Below, piece by piece: positions 25,813 through 36,283 of a stretch of 64,000 bases of DNA. The notes beneath the pieces are model-generated. The model worked only from the letters and a program-made list of their open reading frames with translations, was not told the DNA's origin and made no database searches. The stretch covers positions 1-64,000 of the forward strand of contig NZ_MARB01000003.1 in the NCBI RefSeq assembly GCF_001715975.1. Reading direction: 5' to 3'. Origin of the DNA: Candidatus Thiodiazotropha endolucinida. Lineage in GTDB: Bacteria; Pseudomonadota; Gammaproteobacteria; Chromatiales; Chromatiaceae. Within the stretch, counting starts at the first letter, position 1; each line of letters opens with the position of its first letter. The translations under genes were made by a program, and so were the position numbers.

Positions 25813-26741
25813 GGCGACTCCAGGATCGCCGGGCGTTTGCCGGTGAGCGTCTTGAGGAAAGCGGTTAGCAGGCGGTTCTCCTCCGCTGTGAGATCAAACC
25901 CCAGATTGTGGAATGCCATGGCCGCCAGGGTCTCGCCCAGCGTGCTTTTGCTGCCGTCGTGCAGATAGGGTGACGTAAGTTCAATATTGCGCAGGCTCGG
26001 CACCTTGAACCGGTTGCGATCGAAGGGATCGCCGGTGCGGGCATAGAGGTCCCCGGTCACTACGTCTTTCTCAAGCGGATTGACCGCACCGATATATTGA
26101 TATGAATTGCCACCCAGATTGATCCCGTTATGGCAGGTGACGCAACCCATGGTTCTGAATAACAGATACCCCTCTTTTTCATCCGCCGCCAGCTCGATTT
26201 CACCTCTCAGGTAACGATCGAAGGGGCTGTCCGGTGTAAACAAGGCCTTCTCGAATTCAGCGATGGCATCGGTGACATCTTCGAACCGGACGCGAGACTG
26301 ATGATAGACACGCGAAAAAAGCAGCAGATATTCGGCATGATCGTTGAGACGCTGCTCGACCTCCTCAGCCGTCATCGCCATTTCGATAGGGTTGTGCAGG
26401 GGACCTGCCGCCTGTTCTTTCAGGTCAAGGGCGCGGCCATCCCAGAACTGCCTGAAATTGTAATAGGTGTTGTAAACCGTCGGCGCATTCAGTGTGCCCT
26501 TCTGGTTTCCGATCCCAATGGAGACCTCGCGAGGCTCCGCGCCACCGTGATCAGGATCGTGGCAGGTGGCGCAGGACACACTACGGTCCTTGGAGAGCAG
26601 GGTATCGAAAAACATGCGTTTACCCAATCGTGCCTTGCCTTCGTCATAGTCCACTTCTTGAGGCAAAGGCTGCAGGGCCATGGCCTGATTGGGCAGGTGC
26701 GATACCAGCAAGAGGAGACTTAGTATAAATACTCTCGGCAT
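25809..26741 (-). CDS. Di-haem cytochrome c peroxidase (MauG/CcpA family)
   Basis: About 310 residues with a Sec signal peptide (MPRVFILSLLLLVSHLPNQAMA), so periplasmic. Two haem c sites, CATCH in the N-terminal domain and CVTCH in the C-terminal domain, and the family's SLRNIELTSPYLHDGS motif (high-potential haem Met position and C-terminal fold) and NTYYNFRQFWDGRA. It reduces H2O2 with electrons from a small cytochrome, or has a MauG-like oxidase role. The ATG at 26741 is chosen because it begins directly with the signal peptide; 29 codons upstream in frame are not signal-like. It is the first gene of a two-gene unit with the GGDEF-EAL gene. Confidence 0.9.
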   Translation of the reverse strand: MPRVFILSLLLLVSHLPNQAMALQPLPQEVDYDEGKARLGKRMFFDTLLSKDRSVSCATCHDPDHGGAEPREVSIGIGNQKGTLNAPTVYNTYYNFRQFWDGRALDLKEQAAGPLHNPIEMAMTAEEVEQRLNDHAEYLLLFSRVYHQSRVRFEDVTDAIAEFEKALFTPDSPFDRYLRGEIELAADEKEGYLLFRTMGCVTCHNGINLGGNSYQYIGAVNPLEKDVVTGDLYARTGDPFDRNRFKVPSLRNIELTSPYLHDGSKSTLGETLAAMAFHNLGFDLTAEENRLLTAFLKTLTGKRPAILESP

Positions 26742-27083
26742 CGAATATTTCCGATCATTGATTATTTTCCCCCAAAATCGACAACGGGAGTCGAAAACGA
26801 CATACCCAATGGTATCGGCTGAGACCACTGTTTCTTAAACCAGCGCCCCTTCTGCTATTTTTGTAGATGATTGATTTTATTGGTATACAGCCCACTCTCC
26901 AGATTTAATTGTAAAATTGTTATACAGGTTCGACATAGTGATTCTATGCACGGTATCTTCCGCGAAGGTATCCAAGTGGACATTGAGCCTCCCCCGGCAT
27001 TGGTGATTGTCGAGTTGAATGGAATTCACATCGGAAGCTGGGAACTGTGCCAGCCACAGCCACAACACTCTGAAATATATATT

Positions 27084-27119
27084 AAAAAGACCGGACATCC
27101 GATAATGTCCGGCCTTTTT
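27084..27119 (-). terminator. Bidirectional intrinsic terminator after argG
   Basis: A near-perfect hairpin (CCGGACAT at 27091-27098, ATGTCCGG at 27105-27112) is flanked by an A run on the left and a T run on the right, so it can terminate in both directions. It lies 20 bases beyond the argG stop codon on the minus strand. The neighbouring bases 26742-27083 form a promoter region for the peroxidase operon and hold no gene that I accept. Confidence 0.85.
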
Positions 27120-27139
27120 CATGAAGACAGGTCAGGGTG

Positions 27140-28360
27140 TTACTTGCTCTTCGAGGCGGCTACCCGCAGGCGCAGGGCATTGAGCTTGATAAAGCCCTCC
27201 GCATCCTGTTGATTATAGGCGCCGGCGTCGTCTTCAAATGTGGCGATCGACTCATCGAACAGACTGTTGGTATTGGAGCGGCGCCCGACAATGTCCACAT
27301 TGCCCTTGTAGAGTTTGACTCTCACCACACCATTGACCACCTGTTGGGTGTGATCGATCGCAGCCTGCAACATCTCCCTTTCCGGCGTGAACCAGTAACC
27401 GTTGTAGACCAGCTTGGCATACCGGGGCATCAGCTCATCCTTCATATGCGCAGCTTCCCGATCCAGAGTCAATGACTCCATGGCACGATGCGCCTTGAGC
27501 AGGATTGTGCCGCCGGGCGTCTCGTAACAGCCGCGCGACTTCATGCCCACATAGCGATTCTCGACAATATCGGCTCGCCCGATACCATTCTCACCGCCCA
27601 ACTGGTTGAGTTTCAATAATAGTGCCGCCGCGGAAAGCTTCTCACCGTCAATGGAGACCGGGTCACCGTTTTCAAATCCGATCTCGACATAGGTTGTCCG
27701 GTTTGGGGCCTCTTCCGGGGAGACCGTCCAGCGCCACATGTCGTTGCCTGGTTCATTCCACGGATCTTCAAGATCATACCCTTCATAGGAGATGTGGAGC
27801 AGATTGGCATCCATCGAATAGGGTGATTTCTTGCCCTCCCGCTTCATCTCGATCGAGATTCCATTGGCCTCTGCATAGGCCAAAAGCTTTTCCCGGGAAT
27901 TTAGATCCCACTCACGCCATGGCGCGATGATCTTGATATCTGGCCGCAATGCATAGGCGCCCAATTCAAAACGCACCTGATCGTTGCCTTTGCCGGTGGC
28001 GCCGTGGGAGATGGCGTCTGCGCCGGTCTCGTTGGCGATTTCAATCAGGCGCTTGGCGATCAGAGGCCTTGCTATGGAGGTCCCCAGCAGATACTCACCC
28101 TCATAGATGGCATTGGCGCGAAACATCGGGAACACATAGTCAAGGACAAACTCCTCTTTAAGGTCCTCTATGTAGATCTCCCTGATACCTGCCGCCTCAG
28201 CCTTGGCGCGCACTGGCTCGACTTCCTCGCCTTGCCCGATATCCGCAGTAAAGGTCACCACCTCACACTGATACTCATCCTGCAGCCACTTGACGATAAT
28301 CGATGTATCGAGACCGCCCGAGTAAGCCAGAACCACCTTCTTAATGCCATCTTTTGACAT
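27140..28360 (-). CDS. argG: Argininosuccinate synthase
   Basis: A 406-residue enzyme that joins citrulline and aspartate with ATP, the penultimate arginine step. The N-terminal P-loop-like ATP pyrophosphatase motif [18 protein letters not shown] (residues 9-26), the [15 protein letters not shown] motif and the [22 protein letters not shown] region are all intact; the length matches the family. GGGAGA lies before the ATG. It is monocistronic and ends at a strong terminator. argH is not next to it. Confidence 0.97.
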   Translation of the reverse strand: MSKDGIKKVVLAYSGGLDTSIIVKWLQDEYQCEVVTFTADIGQGEEVEPVRAKAEAAGIREIYIEDLKEEFVLDYVFPMFRANAIYEGEYLLGTSIARPLIAKRLIEIANETGADAISHGATGKGNDQVRFELGAYALRPDIKIIAPWREWDLNSREKLLAYAEANGISIEMKREGKKSPYSMDANLLHISYEGYDLEDPWNEPGNDMWRWTVSPEEAPNRTTYVEIGFENGDPVSIDGEKLSAAALLLKLNQLGGENGIGRADIVENRYVGMKSRGCYETPGGTILLKAHRAMESLTLDREAAHMKDELMPRYAKLVYNGYWFTPEREMLQAAIDHTQQVVNGVVRVKLYKGNVDIVGRRSNTNSLFDESIATFEDDAGAYNQQDAEGFIKLNALRLRVAASKSK

Positions 28361-28575
28361 CTGCTATCTCCCAGAAAAGATGCTATTAAAAACAGCTCAT
28401 TATAACCTATCTTGAAACAGATGATATGCCGTGAAGCACCCGACATGCGCGTACGGTGAATGCATGCTCGACCCAATTACATCTTAATATTAAAGACTTA
28501 TTAGCTGCTATACTCTACCTGACTTGTCCCTCATTTTATCATCTGCATACTGAATAGTGCTGACGGCGAAAACTT

Positions 28576-29824
28576 TTGAATTCTAAAAGAGTAGCTATCA
28601 TCCTTCTGGCCGCATGGAGCTTGGTGGTGCTGATCTCTCTCGGCTGGAACATTAAACACACCCAAGATGAACATCACCATTTTCTGGAAGATACCGCACG
28701 CCTGATGTTTGATCATATCAAGCTGGTCAGAGATTGGAGCGCCGGTCACGGTGGAGTTTATGTGCCCGTCTCAGAATCCACCCCGCCTAACGAGTACCTT
28801 GAGGTCGATAACCGGGATATTGAGGTAAGCGACGAACTGACCTTAACACTGATCAATCCAGCCTATATGACTCGGCAATTATCGGAACTTGCTGCGCATA
28901 ACAAAGGCATCCAGTTACACATCACCAGTCTTAAACCTATCCGACCAAGTAACCAACCTACCGACCTGGAACGGGAAGCGCTTCTCATGTTCGAAACCGG
29001 TGCTACACAGGAGTACAGCCACTTGATTGAGGATCAAAGCGGATTGCGTTTCTTCTACATGGCACCCTTGATGACCACTCGCGCTTGTCTTCGTTGTCAT
29101 GAAAAGCAGGGGTATCAGCGTCACGATTCCCGATGTCAATACAGCTCCAATCTGGGGATTGGTTATTGGCCACATCACCATAGGCATGATCGGCATAACG
29201 TTAATCACCAGCCTCTCTCAAAGGCTATCCGCAAGCTATAAAAAAATGCATCAGCAATCAATCATCGATGCACTGACCGGCATTCCGAATCGTCGTCATT
29301 TTATCGATCGACTACTTGCCGAATACCGTCGCGCCAGCCGCAACTCAACCGCATTGACACTGATGATCTGTGATATTGATTATTTCAAGCTTTACAATGA
29401 CTCTCTTGGCCACTTGGAAGGTGATGAATGTCTCGTAAAAGTGGCGAAAACAATTCATTCGTCACTACAACGTGGCGGCGACCTGTGTGCGCGCTACGGG
29501 GGAGAGGAGTTCATTATCATTCTACCCAATACGGATTTAAACGGCGGAGAGAAAGTCGCCAGGCGCATCAAACAGGATATTGCCGCCTTAGCCATACCTC
29601 ATCCCAATTCGCCTGTCGGTGAACATCTTACCCTGAGTATTGGCGTGGCCACCGAGGCCCATGACTATCCGTCCCAATATAAACTGATCAAGCGGGCTGA
29701 CGACGCACTCTACCGTAGTAAGCAACTGGGACGAAACCGCATTGAAATTGACGCCCATGACCATAGTGTAAGCGCCTCGTCAGAAATAGTGGTGTTACAG
29801 GATAAAATCAATCAACCCGGTTAG
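28576..29824 (+). pseudogene. DUF3365-GGDEF diguanylate cyclase broken by a small deletion
   Basis: The first frame (28576 to about 29118) encodes a TM anchor (residues 5-24) and a periplasmic DUF3365/Tll0287-type haem-binding domain ending CLRCHEKQGYQ with its CxxCH site. The frame then changes: from about 29108 the +2 frame encodes GISVTIPDVNTAPIWG, a second TM (IGMIGITLITSL) and an intact GGDEF domain (DALTGIPNRRHF, RYGGEEF). In intact relatives, CHxKQGY is followed by about six residues and then GGISVxIP. Here the sequence jumps from one GGTATCAG-like segment to the next, which fits a deletion between short direct repeats that removed about 20 bases and shifted the frame. The start is TTG at 28576. 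The GGDEF half could still be made from internal starts. Confidence 0.75.
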
Positions 29825-29914
29825 TAACGGACGGAACTTCCCGCGTTGAGCAATCAGCCACCAATCATCTACGCATCCATACAGATCCTGACGGTGGCGT
29901 GCTCAGCCACTCCA

Positions 29915-29934
29915 AGGGCCTGTTAACAGGTCCT
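29915..29934. repeat. Palindrome of two repeat-element ends
   Basis: AGGGCCTGTTAACAGGTCCT is a near-perfect 20-bp palindrome composed of two AGGGCCTGTTAACA element ends fused head to head. The CTAG that follows supplies the TAG stop codon of the histidine kinase read on the minus strand, so the repeat defines the C-terminus of that protein. Confidence 0.7.
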
Positions 29935-30637
29935 AGGGTAATAGTATTGAGAAGACGCCTCCGTCAGCATCTGCGCGATTCGCCAACTCAACACGGCCAC
30001 GAACTCCGTCATGCTGATGCAGATCCAGCACAGTTTGGGTAAAAAAGAGTCCTAAGCCGGTATTATTGGTGATAAAGCCCGACTCAGGATTCATGAATCC
30101 GTTTTGTTGTGCCAGTATATTACTGGGAAATCCCTCTCCATTGTCCTCGACCCCAATAGTCAAACCATGAGGCGACGCCTCCGCAGTCAATCGAATGCTA
30201 TCGCCGGTATAACGCAAGGCATTGCTGATCGCATTCCCCATAACGCCCATCATCAGATTTCTGTCGAAATACCAATACAGGTCGTGATCACACTCAATAT
30301 CGTACTCGATCCCCTTTTGCCTCATTATGACAGCATGCTCCAGCAGTGCCTCGTCCAGAAAATCCTTGACTGAATGGGCATCCACATTCAACAGATAGAC
30401 TCCCTCCTCGACCTTGAACAGGGTCAATAACTTGACCAGATTGTTATTGATCCTACGCACCTCATATTCCATATCAGCGCATTGTTGAATTCCGGCACAC
30501 CCTTCCATCTCACTGCTCTCTGAAATCGTACCGATGAACTTGAGCAATATACCCAATGAGTTTTTTATATCATGGGACACCATTGCAAAAGCCGATTTTA
30601 GATCGATCCCATCCCTGTCATCCTTAATTTTGTCCAC
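29933..30637 (-). CDS. Soluble histidine kinase without sensor domain
   Basis: About 234 residues: a dimerisation/phosphoacceptor helix (FAMVSHDIKNSLGILLKF, His in the H-box) directly at the N-terminus, then a HATPase domain with N-box (GNAISNALRYTG), G1 (VEDNGEGFPS) and G2 (NTGLGLFFTQTV). There is no membrane segment and no PAS or GAF input, so it must receive its signal from a partner, most simply the REC-TPR protein encoded just upstream. I choose the GTG at 30637, which has GAGGAGG at good spacing; a TTG at 30652 is less likely. It overlaps the end of the REC-TPR gene by 14 bases. Its last codons lie within the repeat palindrome. Confidence 0.85.
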   Translation of the reverse strand: MDKIKDDRDGIDLKSAFAMVSHDIKNSLGILLKFIGTISESSEMEGCAGIQQCADMEYEVRRINNNLVKLLTLFKVEEGVYLLNVDAHSVKDFLDEALLEHAVIMRQKGIEYDIECDHDLYWYFDRNLMMGVMGNAISNALRYTGDSIRLTAEASPHGLTIGVEDNGEGFPSNILAQQNGFMNPESGFITNNTGLGLFFTQTVLDLHQHDGVRGRVELANRADADGGVFSILLP

Positions 30638-32264
30638 TAAAACCCTCCTCAACTGAAACCGGTGTAATCTTATTCAACATATCAAGAAAGCGGCCGGCGT
30701 CTGAATCCTGGTGATCCCTTTCAAGCAATCGGTTAAGCGAGAATCGGCACCTGAAATGGTAACCTGGATCAATACCGTTATCACGCATGTAATTGATCAT
30801 TGCCCCAGCCGCCATCAACATCAGCGTTCTATTCCTTGGATAACGCTCAATGGTGTCGTTTAGCAAAGTAATCGCCTGCTTCAGTCTGTCTGAACGTAAC
30901 AGTTCGGTACACTTTACATGTATCTGCTGCAATTCAGTCCTGGCAATTGAAACCAATTCTTCAATATGATGATCCCTGCCATGTTGCAGCATCAGCTGAC
31001 GGACACGGTCTATCCAGCGTTCATCGTCATGGTGATTGCCGAGCAGCACTTTCAACAGCTCCTGCGCCTCATCGGATTTTGACAATTGAAACAGGTCATC
31101 GGCAGCATCCAGTAAATGATGGGCGGTAACATCCCTTTTATGCTCATCAACCAGTCTTACTATTTCATCAAGATAGATTTCAAGACCTGTCATCACACCC
31201 TGATGATGTTGCGCCAGCGCCTGGCCGCATAACATTTGGATACGGTCTGCCGGCTGATGACTGAAGCGCTTACGCCCTTCACTGAGCAGTTTTACCATCT
31301 TTGGTCTGCGGCCAGTATTTTGGTAGATATTCGCCAAGTACCTGTATTCCTGTGCGCTGGCAAAACACGAATTTCTTCCCCAGCGTATGGCAGCCTGATA
31401 GGCCCTCTCAGCTCTGACGGCATCGCCGTTGCGCTCCGCCAACTGTCCAAGCTTCCTTTGCCTGACAACCGCTTTGGGGGACAAATCAACTGCCTCTTGC
31501 AACAGATGTTGCGCCTCTTCGGTATCCCCTCTCTTCTCCAACAACCGGACCAGCCAATCATAGACCTCGAGGTAGAGGTGGTTTTGTTCAATCAGCGTTC
31601 TGAATTCCACTTCGGCCCGGTCATGATTGTCTTTCAGAAAATCGATCTTGCTCAATCCGAATCGAGCCCAGGGAAAATTGCGAATCGCCAAAATCTCTTG
31701 ATAGATCTTTTCGGCTTCGTCAACACGCTTGATATCCAAGCACAGCTCTGCCTGGAGTTTAGCCAGATAGAGTCGCTGTTTGAGATCCTTACCGCAGCGG
31801 TCCCGACATAGATCTATGGCACTCAATTTGTCATCACGAATAAGCGCATCATCAATCGCCTTCAGTTGACGTTTTCTGTTTAATGCCACTGTCAAACGGT
31901 GGTGCAACACCTCCCGATTAATCGGTTTCACCATATAGTCATCGGGCTGATGCTCCAATGCGCTCATCACCATCGGCATATTGCTTTCTGCCGTGATCAT
32001 GAAAAAGGTGGCCGCATGCCCCAGGTAACCGAGATACCTCGCCTCTTCAAGAACCTGCTGTCCGTCTTTTCCATCACCCAGGTTATAGTCACATATCACT
32101 ACGTCGTAACTATTGTTTGCCAGCAGCTTCAGAGCCTTTTCACCCGAGGCACAGGTTGTGACATCGGTTGCGCCATAACTGGTAAGCATCCCCTTAAAGG
32201 AGACCCGCATCTGGTCAAAATCGTCGATTATCAGGTAGTTGAGGTTTTGCCGTAGTTCTTCCAT
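30624..32264 (-). CDS. REC-TPR response regulator
   Basis: A 546-residue cytosolic protein: receiver domain at residues 8-125 (DD pair in LIIDDFDQM, phosphoacceptor Asp59 in VVICDYNLG, Lys in YMVKPIN) followed by about ten TPR-like helical hairpins (residues 150-530, such as ARFGLSKIDFLKDNHDRAEVEF and YRYLANIYQNTGRRP). There is no DNA-binding output. Receiver-TPR proteins such as VieB of Vibrio act by binding a kinase or other partner. The kinase gene overlaps its 3' end, which supports a physical complex. An FNR-type box lies 113 bases upstream of the start codon, at a distance fitting class I or II activation. Confidence 0.88.
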   Translation of the reverse strand: MEELRQNLNYLIIDDFDQMRVSFKGMLTSYGATDVTTCASGEKALKLLANNSYDVVICDYNLGDGKDGQQVLEEARYLGYLGHAATFFMITAESNMPMVMSALEHQPDDYMVKPINREVLHHRLTVALNRKRQLKAIDDALIRDDKLSAIDLCRDRCGKDLKQRLYLAKLQAELCLDIKRVDEAEKIYQEILAIRNFPWARFGLSKIDFLKDNHDRAEVEFRTLIEQNHLYLEVYDWLVRLLEKRGDTEEAQHLLQEAVDLSPKAVVRQRKLGQLAERNGDAVRAERAYQAAIRWGRNSCFASAQEYRYLANIYQNTGRRPKMVKLLSEGRKRFSHQPADRIQMLCGQALAQHHQGVMTGLEIYLDEIVRLVDEHKRDVTAHHLLDAADDLFQLSKSDEAQELLKVLLGNHHDDERWIDRVRQLMLQHGRDHHIEELVSIARTELQQIHVKCTELLRSDRLKQAITLLNDTIERYPRNRTLMLMAAGAMINYMRDNGIDPGYHFRCRFSLNRLLERDHQDSDAGRFLDMLNKITPVSVEEGFSGQN

Positions 32265-32376
32265 GAGAATAGATCCATCCCTTGGTTAAGCATGAGAGGC
32301 GCTAGGATAAGCGCCTCGGTACATAAATCTCATATCGCGCAAATCTGTACGCGCTTAAACGGAATTGTAAACTCTG

Positions 32377-32390
32377 TTGATTTAGATCAA
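32377..32390. promoter_or_regulatory. FNR/Anr-type box
   Basis: TTGATTTAGATCAA is an exact match to the FNR consensus TTGAT-N4-ATCAA. It lies in the divergent gap between the REC-TPR gene (start 32264, minus) and the NarL-type kinase gene (start 32641, plus). By position (113 bases from one start and 250 from the other) the leftward operon is the more natural target. The remaining gap of about 375 bases has no other feature that I recognise. Confidence 0.7.
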
Positions 32391-32640
32391 TTAGAATACG
32401 AACAAGATGACTATTCCAATTAGCTATACTCCTCAACACTGAAGACCAAATCCCTTTACCAATCAGCAGATCATAACATCGGCCCTGTTTAAGGAATTAA
32501 CTTAACAGATCACTCAAGCTGTTAAATGGACAAACGCTATATCCATCATGTTGCAGAGCATTTGATCAATCAATGGATGTATTGGATTGCAATACCCTCG
32601 AACCTGTAGATCCGCTCAAGTTCGCAAATAAGAGAAAAAA

Positions 32641-33399
32641 ATGTCGGTAGCTAAAAAGAATACAATTCGTCACGCCTTCACTCACTCTCAATTACCGGAT
32701 ACAAATAAAATCTCTAGTCGACAGAAGAGTTCTTCTTCATCTTCGATCGATGAAGAGGAGAGAAAAAGACTATCGCGTGAGTTGCATGACGGGTTGGGAC
32801 AGCTTTTGACTACGATAGGATTGCAGGTAAAACAATGCCTGAATCATTATGACAGCAATTCATTCCCCAGCCTGTCACCACATGACCACAAAGCCTCGTT
32901 ACAACAGATTTCAACCATGGTGAAAGAAGCGATTGGTGAAGTCAGGTCCATATGCAGCGCTATTCGACCCTCCATTCTCGATGACCTCGGCGTCCTGGCG
33001 GCCATCTCCTGGCAATGCAGGCAGATCTCACAGGCCTCCCCATCTTTAAAGATTGTGACCGATTACAGGATTGAAGAGAACCAGATAGCCGTTGCTTACA
33101 GAACAGCAATCTACCGCATCGTACAGGAATCATTAAACAATGCCCTGAAATACTCCCATGCGAGCCGAATCGGAGTCACACTCTCCCTGCAAGATGAATC
33201 GGTCCACTTGAGTGTTATTGACAATGGCATAGGATTCGACATTGCCTCTATCCACGAGGGGCTTGGTCTGGGATTAATGAGCATGCGTGAAAGGGTGGAA
33301 TCGGTGAACGGCAAACTGGAAATCGCTGCCGCCGTCAATTCGGGAGTTGAAATTCAAGCATATTTTCCACTTCGAACAATGACACTCTGCGACACTTGA
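32641..33399 (+). CDS. NarL-family sensor kinase lacking a sensor
   Basis: A 252-residue kinase of the HisKA_3 type (NarX/DesK/UhpB class). The H-box is EERKRLSRELHDGLGQLL with the phospho-His near residue 48, followed by the long dimer helices and a HATPase domain (ESLNNALKYSHA N-box, VIDNGIGFD, GLGLGLMSMRERVESV). The first 40 residues are Ser-rich and disordered; no membrane span or input domain. Normally such kinases pair with a LuxR-type regulator; none lies in the window, so the partner is elsewhere. It is read away from the FNR-type box. Confidence 0.85.
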   Translation: MSVAKKNTIRHAFTHSQLPDTNKISSRQKSSSSSSIDEEERKRLSRELHDGLGQLLTTIGLQVKQCLNHYDSNSFPSLSPHDHKASLQQISTMVKEAIGEVRSICSAIRPSILDDLGVLAAISWQCRQISQASPSLKIVTDYRIEENQIAVAYRTAIYRIVQESLNNALKYSHASRIGVTLSLQDESVHLSVIDNGIGFDIASIHEGLGLGLMSMRERVESVNGKLEIAAAVNSGVEIQAYFPLRTMTLCDT

Positions 33400-33742
33400 A
33401 CAAAATCCTCAGACTTTCATCATCTCACCGCGTCAAGCGCGGAATTTCATAAACCCTTGCCCAGGCAGGTTTTATTTCATCGACAAGACGCGCTGAATTG
33501 TTAACTTTGATGTCACCCTGGGACTCGCAACACTGCAAGGTGTATCGTATATCAATGAATTGATGCGGAGCGACCCAAGGCTTTGCTCACAGGCTCTCGA
33601 GAATTTCACTTCGGTTATAACCGGCATCAGCGTTATTTCATGGTTTCAGGGCACTATTATACAGCCGCTACAGCCTCAGTTCGTTTACTGTGCATATCGG
33701 AAACCACCTGAGTAATGACAGCTACAAATGGGATGATGAATA
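33400..33742. other. Gap with an open but unassigned frame
   Basis: About 340 bases. A stop-free frame of some 70 codons (about 33497-33715, plus strand) gives LQGVSYINELMRSDPRL and ends QPQFVYCAYRKPPE; it has no good start or ribosome binding site, and I recognise no family. It may be a decayed gene end. Confidence 0.35.
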
Positions 33743-34522
33743 ATGGCTAACATAGATGCGATTAAATTGCTTGGCAGCATACTCAACAGCGGTGTCTTGT
33801 CCCGCGGTTCCGGCTCCAACATTTTGGGTTCGGTTATCGGATCCATGATGGGAGGCGGCCAAACCTCGACTGGTGGTGGACTCGGCAATATCCTGGGCAG
33901 CGTTCTGGGTGGCGGAGGTGCTCAAACGGGAACAGGAGGTCTCGGAGACCTGCTGGGCGGTGGCAGCAGGACAGGATCCAGCCAGCCTGGCGGCGGTGAT
34001 CTCACCGATCTGCTTGGCGGTCTGCTTGGCGGTGGCGCTGGAGGCGCGGGATTGGGAGGTTTACTGGGTGCCGCCATGTCCCAATTCGGCGGACAGCAGG
34101 GCGCCCAGCCTGTGACCCACTTCAAGTCCAGCGATCATCTGCCCCAGGGCATGGATTATCAGCAGGCAACGGATCAGGCGGCCCTGTTGATTCGCGCCAT
34201 GATCAATGCCGCCAAGGCCGACGGCAAGGTCGACAAGGAAGAACAGCAGAAGATTCTCGGTAAGCTCGGTGAGGTTACCCAGGACGAGATCGAGTTCGTT
34301 CGCAATGAACTTGCACAGCCGTTGGATCTGGAGGGATTCGTTCGCTCCATACCGCAAGGGTTGGAGCAACAAGTCTACGCCATATCGCTGATGGCCATAG
34401 ATCTGGACAGTCAAGCGGAAGCTCAATATCTGCACAGTCTTGCCCAGGCGACCCGAATCTCGCCTCAGGTCAGCAATCAAATCCACGAACAGTTTGGCGC
34501 ACCATCCATCTACAGGACCTGA
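33743..34522 (+). CDS. DUF533/TerB-like tellurite-resistance-family protein
   Basis: A 259-residue protein. Residues 1-110 are a low-complexity Gly/Leu-rich region made of repeats of the LGGLLGGG / GGLGNILGSVLGG type, probably membrane-associated or aggregation-prone. Residues 130-255 form the DUF533/TerB helical domain (ATDQAALLIRAMINAAKADGKVDKEEQQKILGKL, IDLDSQAEAQYLHSLAQATRISPQVSNQIHEQFG), including the acidic DGKVDKEE metal-like loop. E. coli YebE is a family member. Function unclear; envelope stress has been suggested for the family. GGGATGATGA precedes the ATG. Confidence 0.85.
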   Translation: MANIDAIKLLGSILNSGVLSRGSGSNILGSVIGSMMGGGQTSTGGGLGNILGSVLGGGGAQTGTGGLGDLLGGGSRTGSSQPGGGDLTDLLGGLLGGGAGGAGLGGLLGAAMSQFGGQQGAQPVTHFKSSDHLPQGMDYQQATDQAALLIRAMINAAKADGKVDKEEQQKILGKLGEVTQDEIEFVRNELAQPLDLEGFVRSIPQGLEQQVYAISLMAIDLDSQAEAQYLHSLAQATRISPQVSNQIHEQFGAPSIYRT

Positions 34523-34619
34523 AAGCAATTTACTGTAGCAGGCGTACGCGAAAGATCGTACGGCTCTTATGGTTCAGGGTGCGGCAGAGCCGCCCCCCAC
34601 CCCGATATTTGAATATGGA

Positions 34620-35663
<1,044 letters not shown>

Positions 35664-35701
35664 TTATATTCTGGTCTTACGCCGCAAATGAACGTTATAC
35701 A

Positions 35702-35760
35702 CGGTGCGGCAAGCCACACCCTACGCCTCATTCAACGGTAGGGTGCGGCTTGCCGCACCG
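35702..35760. repeat. 23-bp inverted repeat between ilvN and ilvC
   Basis: Arms at 35702-35724 and 35738-35760 (start CGGTGCGGCAAGCC, with ACACCCTAC or its G variant) pair with one mismatch around a 13-base loop. The motif GTAGGGTGCGGCTTGCCGCAC resembles REP-type intergenic repeats; no T tract follows on either strand. It could stabilise the 3' end of ilvBN mRNA or lower ilvC expression. Confidence 0.75.
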
Positions 35761-35791
35761 CATCTGGAAAGTCGCAGATGACAAACTATCC

Positions 35792-36283
35792 TCAGAGCCC
35801 CAATCCCTTCGATCCGCGGCCGATGCCTGAGGGACCGGTGCGTACCACCTCGATGATCAGATCTTCGTCCACCGCCTCGATAAAGGCATTCAGTTTGCTC
35901 GCCGCACCCGTCAGCTCGACAGTGTAACTGGTGTCGGTGACATCGATGATTTTGCCGCGGAATATATCCACCAGGCGCTTGATCTCCTCACGCTGGGTAC
36001 GTTCCGCCCGCAGCTTGATCATCATCATCTCGCGTTCGATATGGCTGCCTTCGGTGAGATCGACAAGCTTTACCGTGTCGATCAGCTTATTCAACTGCTT
36101 GGTGATCTGTTCAATGATCTCGTCACTGCCGCTGGTTACCAGGGTCATGCGGGAGAGGCTCAGATCCTCGGTGGGCGCCACCGTCAACGATTCGATGTTG
36201 TAGCCGCGTGCAGAGAACAGATTTGCCACCCGCGCCAGTGCGCCGGACTCATTCTCCAATAGAATAGATATGATATGTCTCAT
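35792..36283 (-). CDS. ilvN: Acetolactate synthase, small regulatory subunit
   Basis: A 163-residue IlvN/IlvH-type subunit. The N-terminal ACT domain (HIISILLENESGALARVANLFSARGYNIESLTVAPTED) binds valine for feedback; residues 80-163 form the second ACT-like domain. Its ATG overlaps the TGA of ilvB (TGATG), so the two subunits are made in a fixed ratio. The length is that of E. coli IlvH (163). Confidence 0.95.
   Translation of the reverse strand: MRHIISILLENESGALARVANLFSARGYNIESLTVAPTEDLSLSRMTLVTSGSDEIIEQITKQLNKLIDTVKLVDLTEGSHIEREMMMIKLRAERTQREEIKRLVDIFRGKIIDVTDTSYTVELTGAASKLNAFIEAVDEDLIIEVVRTGPSGIGRGSKGLGL

Noticed and set aside
26945-27212. Plus-strand open frame starting MHGIFREGIQVD
   Set aside because: It runs through the bidirectional terminator and into argG on the opposite strand; no ribosome binding site, no family.
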